From contig NZ_QUZT01000038.1 in assembly GCF_004682045.1 (NCBI RefSeq), positions 1 through 64,000 of the forward strand: DNA of 64,000 bases. The letters are read 5' to 3'. The translations under genes and the position numbers were made by a program. The DNA is from Pseudomonas nabeulensis (GTDB lineage Bacteria; Pseudomonadota; Gammaproteobacteria; Pseudomonadales; Pseudomonadaceae). The notes beneath the pieces are model-generated. The model was not told the origin of the DNA. It saw only the letters and a program-made list of their open reading frames with translations, and searched no databases. Below, piece after piece: positions 34,278 to 42,985 of this stretch (position 1 is the stretch's first letter; each line of letters begins with the position of its first letter).

Positions 34278-35621
34278 TCAGAAATCCAAACGTGCGCACA
34301 AGCCACCCCGCTCCAGGTTATGCAGCGCCAAACGGCTGCCGATTTTGCCCACGATCATCTCCACAATCGCCAACCCCAACCCCGCGCCGTTGGCATTCCC
34401 CCGGCTGTAGAACCGTTCGAACAAGCGCCCCATTTCCGCTTCATCAATCCCCGGCCCCTGGTCCTCCACGCGCAGGCAATTGGCGCCAATCACCACTTTC
34501 ACTTCACTGCCCGCAGGGGAGAAGTTCAGCGCGTTGGTCACCAGGTTCTGCAACGCAATCGCCAGCGCGACAGGCTCGGTTTGCACCCAAACGTCTTCTT
34601 CGCCTTCCAGTACCAGCTCCACGCCTTTTTCCATGGCCAACGGCGCCAGCTCGGCGAGTTCTTCGCGCACCAGTTCGGTCAGTTGCACGCGGCTGCGCAC
34701 CGGGTTGTTCAGTTGCGGTTCGATACGGGCCATGGTCAGCAGTTGGCTGCCGATGCGGGTGGCGCGGTCGACGCCGTTGACCAGGAAGTCCAGGGCCTCG
34801 CGGCGTTGTTCTGGAGTCTCGGCGCTTTGGGCGTTTTGCGCGTGGATGCGCAGGATCGCCAAGGGGGTGCGCAGTTCGTGGGCGGCGTCGGCGATGAAGC
34901 GGCGTTCGCGGGCCAGCAGTTCATCGACTTGGACCAGCAGGCGATTCAGCGCGGTTTGCATGGGCTCCAGGTCGCTGGGCAGCGGTGCCAGATACAAGGG
35001 CTGCAAGGTCTCGGTATTGCGCCCGCGAATCGACGAGGCCATGGCGCGCAGCGGTTTGAGGCCCCAACCGATGAACAACCAGATCAATACCGTGAGCAAC
35101 GGCACGCCAATCAGCGTGGGCCAGAGGGTGTGGCGCATGATGCGCTGGATCACGTCCTGGCGGATGTCGTCGCGCTCGCCCACCCAGATCAGCAGGCCTT
35201 GCTGCGGGTCGGCGAGGAGGAAGGCGCACCAGTCGTTGCCATTGTCCATCAGGTCGTGGGACCCCAGGGTCGACGGCGGTGCGGCCAACACGGGGGCTTC
35301 GGCGGAGCGCACCAGCAGTTGGCCGTCGGTGCGCCATACCTGGAAGGTCAGGCGGGTTTCGTAAGGATGGGCGACGCCCTCTTCCCCCACACGACTCATC
35401 GCTTGGTCGAAGGCCTCGTATAACCGCTCCCAATCAGCCTCGCCGGGGTCGCGCTGGCGCAGTACGCCTTGCAGCAGGCGCGCACTTTGGGCGAGCTGGG
35501 CGTCGTAGACTTCTTCGATTTCGTGATGGCTGTCGCGCAGCACCAGCCAGCAGATCAGGGCGTCGCCCAGCAGGATCAGCACCAATACGGGAATGAGGAT
35601 GCGCGCACGTACCGAGTTCAT
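34278..35621 (-). CDS. Sensor histidine kinase, QseC/PmrB-like
   Basis: A 447-residue membrane kinase. It has two membrane helices (about residues 8-28 and 155-175) around a periplasmic sensor part starting DAQLAQSARLLQG, then HAMP, the H box (IADAAHELRTPLAILRIHAQ), the N box (LQNLVTNALNFSPAGSEV) and the G box (EDQGPGIDEAEMGRLFERFY). Partner of the overlapping response-regulator gene. Signal unknown; QseC- and PmrB-type sensors respond to metals, peptides or host signals. Confidence 0.9.
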   Translation of the reverse strand: MNSVRARILIPVLVLILLGDALICWLVLRDSHHEIEEVYDAQLAQSARLLQGVLRQRDPGEADWERLYEAFDQAMSRVGEEGVAHPYETRLTFQVWRTDGQLLVRSAEAPVLAAPPSTLGSHDLMDNGNDWCAFLLADPQQGLLIWVGERDDIRQDVIQRIMRHTLWPTLIGVPLLTVLIWLFIGWGLKPLRAMASSIRGRNTETLQPLYLAPLPSDLEPMQTALNRLLVQVDELLARERRFIADAAHELRTPLAILRIHAQNAQSAETPEQRREALDFLVNGVDRATRIGSQLLTMARIEPQLNNPVRSRVQLTELVREELAELAPLAMEKGVELVLEGEEDVWVQTEPVALAIALQNLVTNALNFSPAGSEVKVVIGANCLRVEDQGPGIDEAEMGRLFERFYSRGNANGAGLGLAIVEMIVGKIGSRLALHNLERGGLCARLDF

Positions 35622-36280
35622 GGCGTGAGTACCAGCACGTAGCCAACACCGCGCACGGTGCGAATCAGCTCTGTGGATAACTTTTTGCGCAGGTTATGGA
35701 TCAGCACTTCCAGGGTGTTGCTCTCGACGCGGTCCTGCCAGCCGTACAGTGCGCGGGACAGGCGCTCGCGGGTCACGACTTTGCCGGGGCGCACCATGAG
35801 TTGATGCAGCAGCTGGTATTCCATCGGCGTGACGATGATCTCTTCGCCCAGGTAGTGCACCTGTTGGCTGGCGGGGTCGAGGTGGATGCCGGCATGTTCC
35901 AGCAGCGGTTGCGCACGCCCCTGGCTGCGACGTATCAGGGCGCGGACGCGGGCCTTGAGTTCTTCGACGTCGAAGGGTTTGACCAGGTAGTCGTCGGCGC
36001 CGGCGTCCAGGCCGGCGATGCGTTCGGCGGTGCCGTCGCGGGCGGTAAGAATCAGCACCGGCAGGTCGTGCTGCTCGGCGCGCAGTTGCTGTAACAGGCC
36101 GAGGCCGTCGAGGCGTGGCAGCCCGAGGTCGAGCAGCAGCAAATCAAACGATTCGGTACGCAGTGCATGCAGGGCGGCGACGCCATCTTGCAGCCAATCG
36201 AGGGTATAGCCTTCGGCCCCCAAGGCCACGCGGATCCCCTGGCCGAGGGCACGATCATCTTCGACAAGGAGTAGGCGCAT
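35618..36280 (-). CDS. OmpR-family response regulator, QseB/PmrA-like
   Basis: A 220-residue regulator. The receiver domain has the phosphoacceptor Asp51 (LLLLDLGLPRLDG), and the winged-helix domain (VVTRERLSRALYGWQDRVES; IRTVRGVGYVLVLTP) is typical of the QseB/PmrA group. Its stop overlaps the kinase ATG. Probably it binds the direct repeat upstream of the divergent PepSY gene. Confidence 0.92.
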   Translation of the reverse strand: MRLLLVEDDRALGQGIRVALGAEGYTLDWLQDGVAALHALRTESFDLLLLDLGLPRLDGLGLLQQLRAEQHDLPVLILTARDGTAERIAGLDAGADDYLVKPFDVEELKARVRALIRRSQGRAQPLLEHAGIHLDPASQQVHYLGEEIIVTPMEYQLLHQLMVRPGKVVTRERLSRALYGWQDRVESNTLEVLIHNLRKKLSTELIRTVRGVGYVLVLTP

Positions 36281-36363
36281 TGGAGGTTCTCTGTAGGAAA
36301 CGGCGAAATCATGCCGGGTTTCGCCAACAGCGCACGGGCAAAGATGTTACGGCTCGTTGCCAA

Positions 36364-36382
36364 CTAAGGTTGCCCTAAGGTT
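36364..36382 (+). promoter_or_regulatory. Direct-repeat operator, PmrA/QseB type
   Basis: CTAAGGTT occurs at 36364-36371 and again at 36375-36382, an 11-bp period. This resembles the PmrA box (YTTAAK, 5 nt, YTTAAK). It lies between the regulator gene and the divergent PepSY gene, 44 nt before that start. Confidence 0.65.
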
Positions 36383-36426
36383 GGTTTTGCACTGTGAAAT
36401 CTCCCACCTCTGCTGAGAGCTTTTCC

Positions 36427-36693
36427 ATGCGCAAAATTCTCCTGTTGTCCCTGGTCCTCGCCAGCCCCCTGGCCTTTGCTGGCCCGCAGTGCACCACCGC
36501 CGAGCGCTCGCAATGGCAAGACGAAAAAGCCTTTCTGGACAAGCTCAAGGCCGACGGCTACACCATCAACAAGTTCAAGGTCACCGACGGCAACTGCTAC
36601 GAGATCTACGGCTTCGACAAAGATAAGCGCAAGGTCGAGATCTACCACGACCCGGTCACCGGCAAAGCCGTGAAGACTGAGATCAAGGGCTGA
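36427..36693 (+). CDS. Secreted PepSY-domain protein
   Basis: An 88-residue protein with a signal peptide (MRKILLLSLVLASPLAFA) and a PepSY-type domain (DGYTINKFKVTDGNCYEIYG, then VEIYHDPVTGKAVKTEIKG). Small periplasmic PepSY proteins next to QseBC-like systems often accompany a cytochrome b561, as here. The upstream in-frame extension of 11 codons lacks a ribosome binding site. Its stop overlaps the start of the next gene. Confidence 0.85.
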   Translation: MRKILLLSLVLASPLAFAGPQCTTAERSQWQDEKAFLDKLKADGYTINKFKVTDGNCYEIYGFDKDKRKVEIYHDPVTGKAVKTEIKG

Positions 36694-37238
36694 TGCCTGC
36701 CGAATCCCTGCGCCTGTGGGACCCGTTGGTGCGGCTGTTTCATCTGTCGATCGCCGGGGTCTTTGTCGCCAATTACTTCTTTAACGAAGCGGGCGACAGC
36801 TGGCATGTCTGGCTGGGCTATTACGCCATGGCTTGGCTGCTGGTGCGCTTGGTGTGGGGGTTTGTCGGGCCACGCAGCGCACGCTGGGCAGACTTTTGGC
36901 CTACACCCAAACGGCTGAATGCCCACCTGCGTTCGCTGCTCAAGGGTCGACCGCAGCATCGCCTGGGGCATTCGCCGATTGGCGCGCTGGTGATGCTGTT
37001 GATGTTGCTGGCCTTGCTCACGATTGGCGTCAGCGGTTTTTTGATGGAAGAAGTCGACGCGCTGTGGGGCGCCGACTGGCCGCTGCAAATCCACGAAACC
37101 GCCGCCAACGTGTTGTTGGGCCTGGTGTGTGTCCATGTGCTGGCCGCGCTGTTTGAAAGTATCCAGGTGCGGGACAACCTGCCGTTATCCATGCTCACCG
37201 GTCGCAGGAAGCGCCTGCCGGACGAGCGTGCGCAGTGA
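36693..37238 (+). CDS. Cytochrome b561-type membrane protein
   Basis: A 181-residue protein with four membrane helices and histidines suited to binding two b hemes (LWDPLVRLFHLSIAGVFVAN; LGHSPIGALVMLLMLLALLT; VHVLAAL). It resembles the b-type subunit of Ni/Fe hydrogenase and cytochrome b561, which pass electrons across the inner membrane. Its ATG overlaps the PepSY stop, so the two are coupled; it probably reduces a periplasmic partner. Confidence 0.88.
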   Translation: MPAESLRLWDPLVRLFHLSIAGVFVANYFFNEAGDSWHVWLGYYAMAWLLVRLVWGFVGPRSARWADFWPTPKRLNAHLRSLLKGRPQHRLGHSPIGALVMLLMLLALLTIGVSGFLMEEVDALWGADWPLQIHETAANVLLGLVCVHVLAALFESIQVRDNLPLSMLTGRRKRLPDERAQ

Positions 37239-37260
37239 TTATTTTATCCACAGGTCTCCT

Positions 37261-38529
37261 ATGCGCTCCGCCTTATTGATAGTCAGCGTGCTGGCGGTGT
37301 TTGTCGCCGCCTGGCACAGCCACCCGCCCCATGTGCTGGCACCGTTTGCCGAGGTGAGCCCGAACACCGCCAAGGTGGCCGCGACGCCTCAGTACAGCAG
37401 CCGGTTTGTGTCCACGCAGCTCACGGATTTTGTGCATTCCTCCTCTGTCACCGCCTTGCCCGGCGGCGACTTGATGGCGGTGTGGTTCGCCGGTTCCCGC
37501 GAAGGCGCCGCCGATGTGCAGGTGCGCACCGCGCGCTTCGATGCCCACAGCGGCGAGTGGGGCGCAGAACACGTGCTGGCCACACGGGAAAGCACCCGCG
37601 ACGGCACCCAGCGTTATATCCGCAAGCTCGGCAACCCGGTGATCGCCCTGGCGCCGGATAAACGCCTGTGGATGTTTTATGTGTCGGTGTCGGTGGGCGG
37701 CTGGGCCGCCAGTGCGATCAATGTGATGGTGTCGGACGACCTGGGCGCCAGTTGGTCAGCGCCGAGACAGTTGGTGACCTCGCCGTTCTTCAATATCAGC
37801 ACCCTGGTGCGCGCCGCGCCGGTGTTCCATGCCGACGGCTCCATCGGTTTGCCGGTGTACCACGAGTTCATGGGCAAGTTTGCCGAGTACCTGTACTTGA
37901 GCGCCGATGGGGCGGTGATCGATAAATTCCGCATCAGCCGGGGCAAGCATTCGTTGCAACCGACCATTGTGCCGCTGGACGGCCAACGCGCCGTGGCGAT
38001 GTTGCGTTATGCCGGTAACACCCATCACCGCGTGCTGGCCAGCCGCACCACCGATGCCGGGCAAACCTGGAGCGAGCCGTACCCGCTGGAACCGGCCAAC
38101 CCCAACTCATCGCTGGCGGCAGTGGGCACGCAAGACGATGGCTTGCTGGTGGCCCTCAACGACTTGCAAGACGGCCGCTTCAAACTCAGCCTCTACGGCA
38201 CCGACGCCCAGCTCAGCCAATGGCGCACCGTGGTGGAGCTGGACCAATCGCCCGACCCGCTGGGCCAACCGTTCGCCCCGGACGTGTACAAGGAAATCAT
38301 CGGCGAAGGCTTCCGCGCTTCCAGCGGTGCCAGGCGCTTGCCGTTGGAGCAACGCTTCCTGAGCAACCTGGATTACCGCGTGTGCAAGCCCGCTGGCTGC
38401 GATTTCGAGTACGAGTACCCGTATTTCAGCCGCAGCCCGGACGGCACTTATCACCTGGTGTATTCGTGGAATAACACCTTTATCAAACATGTCAGCTTCA
38501 ACGAAGCCTGGCTGGCGGAGCGTCTGTGA
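37261..38529 (+). CDS. Sialidase-like BNR-repeat protein
   Basis: A 422-residue exported protein with an N-terminal hydrophobic segment (MRSALLIVSVLAVFVAAWHS). It carries Asp-box repeats (SDDLGASWSAP; TTDAGQTWSEP) and the pattern MAVWFAGSREGAADVQVRTA typical of predicted neuraminidases. True sialidase activity is uncertain because many such proteins act on other glycans. It shares an operon with the b561 gene and the membrane protein downstream. Confidence 0.8.
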   Translation: MRSALLIVSVLAVFVAAWHSHPPHVLAPFAEVSPNTAKVAATPQYSSRFVSTQLTDFVHSSSVTALPGGDLMAVWFAGSREGAADVQVRTARFDAHSGEWGAEHVLATRESTRDGTQRYIRKLGNPVIALAPDKRLWMFYVSVSVGGWAASAINVMVSDDLGASWSAPRQLVTSPFFNISTLVRAAPVFHADGSIGLPVYHEFMGKFAEYLYLSADGAVIDKFRISRGKHSLQPTIVPLDGQRAVAMLRYAGNTHHRVLASRTTDAGQTWSEPYPLEPANPNSSLAAVGTQDDGLLVALNDLQDGRFKLSLYGTDAQLSQWRTVVELDQSPDPLGQPFAPDVYKEIIGEGFRASSGARRLPLEQRFLSNLDYRVCKPAGCDFEYEYPYFSRSPDGTYHLVYSWNNTFIKHVSFNEAWLAERL

Positions 38530-39110
38530 TGGTTGCCCTGTGGCAGGCCCATTTGAGTTTTGTGTTGCTGGGGTTTGTGGCGCTGTGTGCGCTACGTTTT
38601 ACCGCACCGTGGCGACCATGGTTGCTGCCGGTGTTGGTGGCGCTGAGTTTTGTCCCGGTCAACGAGCTGCCATTGGCGGCGTATGTGCGCAGTTTTACCG
38701 ATGACTTGGCGATCACCACGTTGGTGTTGTTGGCGTGGGCCGCGTTGAGCCGGTTGGGAGTGGTGCAGCCGCTGGGCCGTCCTCACCGCGTGCAGATGCT
38801 GGTGCTGTTCGGCGGGCTGTGCCTGGTGCTGTACCCGGCGACATTGGGCCTGACATATGTCGATCCATACCGCTGGGGGTTCAATCCTCGGCCAATGATT
38901 GTGCTGGTGGCGATGGCGGCGCTGGTGATGTTGGCACTGCGCAATACGCTGGCGGTGTGGATGCTGGTGGTGGGCACGCTGGCGTTTGCGTTGCGGCTCA
39001 AGGCGTCGGAGAACTATTGGGATTACCTGGTTGATCCGTTGTTGGCGATCTACTGCGTAGTCGCTGGATTAATGCAATTCAAACTGTGGGAGCGGGCTTG
39101 CCCGCGATAG
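38529..39110 (+). CDS. Hypothetical integral membrane protein
   Basis: A 193-residue protein with about six membrane helices and no recognised family motif. ATG at 38529 (or GTG at 38526) overlaps the stop of the sialidase-like gene, so the two are likely cotranslated and functionally linked. Ends inside a REPIN. Confidence 0.75.
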   Translation: MVALWQAHLSFVLLGFVALCALRFTAPWRPWLLPVLVALSFVPVNELPLAAYVRSFTDDLAITTLVLLAWAALSRLGVVQPLGRPHRVQMLVLFGGLCLVLYPATLGLTYVDPYRWGFNPRPMIVLVAMAALVMLALRNTLAVWMLVVGTLAFALRLKASENYWDYLVDPLLAIYCVVAGLMQFKLWERACPR

Positions 39111-39173
39111 CGGTGTATCAGTCACCCTTGTTTCAACTGAACCTCCGCTATCGCGGGCAAGCCCGCTCCCACA
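39084..39173. repeat. REPIN, GCGGGCTTGCCCGC variant
   Basis: Inverted pair with the core GAGCGGGCTTGCCCGCGATA instead of GGGGGCTTGCCCCCGAT, a second REP sub-type. The left arm overlaps the 3' end of the preceding coding region. Confidence 0.88.
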
Positions 39174-39208
39174 TTGGATCTGCGTCGTTTTAAAGAATGG
39201 GGAAAAAA

Positions 39209-41230
39209 ATGAGTGCGTTGCAATCACGCCGCCTGCGCTACGGCGTGGGCGCGATCGGGTTGGTGTTTGTGTTGCTGGCCGCACTGCGGCTGGTGTTCGT
39301 CGTGGGCTTTTCAGGCCTGGCATTGAACACCCCACACTTGCTGGAAACCCTCGGCATCGGCCTGCGGTTCGACCTGCGCCTGGCGGTGTTGCTGCTGCTA
39401 CCGCTGGCCGTGCTGGCCTGGCTGCCACGCTGGAACCTCATCACCCTGCCCGCCCTGCGCTGGCTGGCGCGTGGGTATTGGGTCGTGGCATTGGCCGTGG
39501 TCGGCCTGGTGTACATCATCGACTTCGGCCACTACGCCTACCTCGGCGTGCGCATCAATGCGACGGTATTGCGTTACCTGCAAGACGCGCAGATTTCTCA
39601 ACAAATGGTGTGGGAAACCTACCCGGTGCTGTGGATAACCGCGTGCTGGCTGGCGGCAGTGGCGCTGTGGGTGTGGGCGCTGGTTTGCCTGGAACGCTTG
39701 ACCCTGGACCAGCCCAAGCCTGTCATCGGTAAATGGACGCTGGCGTCCGTCTCGGTGCTGGGGACCACCGCCGTGCTGCTGGCCCTGCTCGGTCGCGTCG
39801 CCCACCTCAACCTGGAAAACCCGGTGCCCCTGCGCTGGAGCGATGCGTTCTTTTCCGGCAACAGCCAGGTGGCCGCCGTGGGCCTGAACCCGGTGCTGTT
39901 TTTGTACGACACCCTCAAGGTCGGCCAATCGCAGTTCGATGAACAACAGGTGCGCGAGCACTACCCGCAAATCGCCCACTACCTCGGGGTGGATCAACCC
40001 GATGCGCAGCGGTTGAATTTCATCCGCGAACAAGGCGTGCAGCCCTATCGACTGCCTGGCGAGCGCCCGCCCAATGTGGTGTTCGTGATGCTTGAATCCC
40101 TCGGGACCAGTGCCGTCGGCGCTTACGGCAACCCGCTGAACCCCACGCCGAACCTGGACCGGTTGGCCACGCAAAGTTGGTTGTTCAAACACTTTTACGT
40201 GCCCGTCACCGGCACCGCCAAGACGGTATGGGCCAGCATCAGTGGCGTGCCGGATGTCACCCGCCAGGAAACGGCCACGCGCAACCCGCTGATCACGCGG
40301 CAACACACGTTGATCAATGCGTTCGAGGGCTACCAGAAGTTCTACATGATCGGCGGCAACGCCGGCTGGGCGAATATCAACGCGTTGATCCGCCAGAGCA
40401 TCGACGGCGTGCAGCTGTATGAAGAAAGCCACTGGCGCTCGCCACGGGTGGACGTGTGGGGCATTTCCGATCTGGATCTGTTCAAGGAAGGCGACCAACT
40501 GTTGCGCGCCGTCCCCAAGGACCAACCCTTCTTCGCCTACCTGCAAACCTCCGGCAACCACCGCCCGTTCACCATCCCCAAGCACAATGATGATTTCCAG
40601 ATAAAAGAGGTGACCCTGGAGCAAGTCCAGGCCGCCGGTTCCCGCAGCGTCGAGCAATACAACGCCGTGCGGTTGCTGGACTACAACATCGGCCGCTTGA
40701 TGGACATCGCCAAGGCCGGTGGTTGGTACGACAACAGCATTTTTGTGTTTTTCGGCGACCACAACACGCGCATCAGCCAGATCCCGCACATGGCCCCCGC
40801 CTTTGAACAGCTGGGTTTGGAGAGTAATAACGTGCCTCTATTGATCCATGCACCCGGCCTTAAACCCCGAGTTATCGACGAGGCCGTGGGCCTGGCCGAC
40901 CTGCTGCCCACTGTCGCCGGCCTGGCGGGCATGCCGTTTCGCAATGGCGCGATGGGCCGCGATATCCAGCAGCCCGCACCCGAAGGTGAACGGGTGGTGC
41001 CGCTGGTATTGCGTGAAGGCACCTTCCCGATCATCGGCGGCGTGACCCAGCACTTCCTCTTGCAGATGCAACACGACGGCAGCTCACCGACCCTGCATGA
41101 CCTGGCGTCACACACCCCGCGTGAGGACGTGGCGGCGCAGCACCCAGAGGAGTTTCAACGCTTGCAGGGGCTCACCCGGGGGTTGCATGAAACTGCGCGG
41201 TTGATGTTGTTCAGGAACGTGCGCGAGTGA
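39209..41230 (+). CDS. LTA-synthase-like sulfatase-family membrane protein
   Basis: A 673-residue protein with about five N-terminal membrane helices and a large periplasmic sulfatase-like domain. Metal- and nucleophile-site motifs are visible: ESLGTSAVGAYGNPLNPTPN, the Thr in VTGTAKTVWAS and FFGDHNTR. The family includes lipoteichoic-acid synthases and phosphoglycerol transferases; in Gram-negatives it likely transfers phosphoglycerol to periplasmic glucans or other glycans. ATG at 39209 has GGGGA upstream and is preferred to 39197. Confidence 0.85.
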   Translation: MSALQSRRLRYGVGAIGLVFVLLAALRLVFVVGFSGLALNTPHLLETLGIGLRFDLRLAVLLLLPLAVLAWLPRWNLITLPALRWLARGYWVVALAVVGLVYIIDFGHYAYLGVRINATVLRYLQDAQISQQMVWETYPVLWITACWLAAVALWVWALVCLERLTLDQPKPVIGKWTLASVSVLGTTAVLLALLGRVAHLNLENPVPLRWSDAFFSGNSQVAAVGLNPVLFLYDTLKVGQSQFDEQQVREHYPQIAHYLGVDQPDAQRLNFIREQGVQPYRLPGERPPNVVFVMLESLGTSAVGAYGNPLNPTPNLDRLATQSWLFKHFYVPVTGTAKTVWASISGVPDVTRQETATRNPLITRQHTLINAFEGYQKFYMIGGNAGWANINALIRQSIDGVQLYEESHWRSPRVDVWGISDLDLFKEGDQLLRAVPKDQPFFAYLQTSGNHRPFTIPKHNDDFQIKEVTLEQVQAAGSRSVEQYNAVRLLDYNIGRLMDIAKAGGWYDNSIFVFFGDHNTRISQIPHMAPAFEQLGLESNNVPLLIHAPGLKPRVIDEAVGLADLLPTVAGLAGMPFRNGAMGRDIQQPAPEGERVVPLVLREGTFPIIGGVTQHFLLQMQHDGSSPTLHDLASHTPREDVAAQHPEEFQRLQGLTRGLHETARLMLFRNVRE

Positions 41231-41605
41231 CTATTTGGGCTGGAAGGTTTCGAGGTACGCCAGGATATTTTCGATTTTTTCCGGGTCGCTGATACCCCAG
41301 AAGATCATGCGCGTGCCGCTCACCACCTTCTTCGGCGCTTCGATATAAGCGGCGAGTTTGTCGCGGGTCCACACCACCCCGGAGTTTTTCATCGCATCGG
41401 AGTATTGATAGTCGGTGGTGGTGCCGGCAGTTCGGCCGATGATGCCGTTGAGCTGCGGCCCGAAGCCACCGCGCGCGCCTTCGCCGATGCTGTGGCAACC
41501 GCCGCAGGTCTTGGCGAAGAGTTTGCCGCCCGCCTCGGCGTCACCCGCCGCGAAGGCGGGGCTAGAGGTGAGGATCAGGGCGAGGGTCAACAAGGCGTAC
41601 TTCAT
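41231..41605 (-). CDS. Periplasmic class I cytochrome c
   Basis: A 124-residue protein with a signal peptide (MKYALLTLALILTSSPAFAA) and one heme site (CGGCHS); the Met of TRMIFWG is a likely axial ligand. It resembles cytochrome c2/c550-type electron carriers. The start at 41605 follows GGAG; an upstream GTG-like extension is not used. Convergent with the sulfatase-family gene. Confidence 0.9.
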   Translation of the reverse strand: MKYALLTLALILTSSPAFAAGDAEAGGKLFAKTCGGCHSIGEGARGGFGPQLNGIIGRTAGTTTDYQYSDAMKNSGVVWTRDKLAAYIEAPKKVVSGTRMIFWGISDPEKIENILAYLETFQPK

Positions 41606-41795
41606 GGCGGGCTCCACAGCGGGTGTAGCGGGCGATTATGCCTGTTTGTCCACAGCCTGGGGCTACACAGGTCATGGTTTCACGTTGGGCAAAACACCCT
41701 CTAAATGACCACCCATCGCCTCGAGTACATCCAATCGAACCTATACAGACGTGTTCTACTCCACCCCTATGAACCCTGATGGAGGAGTAAGGATC

Positions 41796-42176
41796 ATGGC
41801 TCAGCCATCGATTTTGGTATTGGAAGACGACGAGATCATTCGCTCGTTGATGGTGGATGTACTGGAAGACTTCGGGGCGGTGGTGACGTCGTTTCCTTCG
41901 GCGGACGAAGGAATGATTTACCTGGAGCGGGGCGATGACCCGGTGGACCTGATCGTCAGCGATATCCAGATGCCGGGCTTGCTCAATGGTTATGACTTGA
42001 GCCGCGTGGTGGCCCACCGTTGGCCGACGGTGCCGGTGCTGTTGACGTCCGGCAATGCCAAGTTGGCCGCGCAACTGGGCAGTACGGTGCGATTTCTGCC
42101 CAAGCCGTGGAGCAGTGAACATTTGATTGAGTGTGTGCAAACGGCGCTGGGCCAGCAAGGTACGTCTATGCATTGA
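41796..42176 (+). CDS. Single-domain response regulator (receiver only)
   Basis: A 126-residue receiver protein. Acidic residues Asp11 and Asp12, the phosphoacceptor Asp56 (DLIVSDIQMPG) and the conserved Lys in LPKPW are present; no output domain. The start follows a strong GGAGGAG box. It lies 195 nt before the heme oxygenase-phytochrome pair and could be the receiver partner of that kinase, which has none of its own. Confidence 0.88.
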   Translation: MAQPSILVLEDDEIIRSLMVDVLEDFGAVVTSFPSADEGMIYLERGDDPVDLIVSDIQMPGLLNGYDLSRVVAHRWPTVPVLLTSGNAKLAAQLGSTVRFLPKPWSSEHLIECVQTALGQQGTSMH

Positions 42177-42370
42177 TAGCGTCGCGATATCACTTAAACC
42201 GAACTTCGCAACAATCCCAGTGGTCATTAATGAGCAAGGAGCGACTTTTCTGATCCGCCGGTCAGCCGTTTCGCTAAGTGCGTGCTGTTGATGGCTTTGA
42301 GCTGTGTAGAATCGTCGCCCATTTCCACGCGTCATTCATGGCCGAGAGGCCCACAGTTCGAGCTTATTGA

Positions 42371-42985
42371 ATGCATTCACAGGCCCATGACGTTGGTGTG
42401 CCCTCATTGCTGGAAGCGCTACGCACAGGCACTGCCCTGCTGCACGTAGCGCTGGAAAAGCGCCTGCCGTTTTTCTGCGAGCGCCTGGATGCCGGCTGGT
42501 ACCAGCGCTTGCTCCAGGCGTATTACGGGTTTTATGCGCCGATGGAAGCGGCACTGTCTGACAGCGGTTTGATTCCCGACGGCTTTGACCCCGTGTTGCG
42601 TGTGAAAACGCCAACCTTGCTGGGTGACTTGTATGCCTTGGGCCTGGATGAAGCCGCCATCACCGCCCTGCCCCGTTGCGCCGAACTCCCGATCTTCGAC
42701 ACCCCCGCCGCCTGTCTCGGCGCGCTGTACGTGTTGGAAGGCGCGACCTTGGGCGGCCAGGTCTTGCGCCGGGAAATGGCCCAGCGCCTGGATATAAATG
42801 CCGACAACGGCGGCGCGTTTCTCAATGTATACGGCGCCGAGACCGGACGGCGCTGGAAAGACTTTCTCGACTACCTCGGCAGCCAACCGCTGGACGCTTG
42901 CGCCAAAGAGCGCGCGGTGCTGGCTGCCCGTTCGACATTCAGCTGCTTTGAGCAATGGCTCGACAGCCAGGAGGTATTGCTATGA
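42371..42985 (+). CDS. bphO: Biliverdin-producing heme oxygenase
   Basis: A 204-residue heme oxygenase with the proximal histidine His25 (ALLHVALEKRLPFF) and the distal helix pattern (LYVLEGATLGGQVLRREMAQ). It converts heme to biliverdin, the chromophore of the phytochrome encoded downstream. Its stop overlaps the bphP start (ATGA). Confidence 0.93.
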   Translation: MHSQAHDVGVPSLLEALRTGTALLHVALEKRLPFFCERLDAGWYQRLLQAYYGFYAPMEAALSDSGLIPDGFDPVLRVKTPTLLGDLYALGLDEAAITALPRCAELPIFDTPAACLGALYVLEGATLGGQVLRREMAQRLDINADNGGAFLNVYGAETGRRWKDFLDYLGSQPLDACAKERAVLAARSTFSCFEQWLDSQEVLL

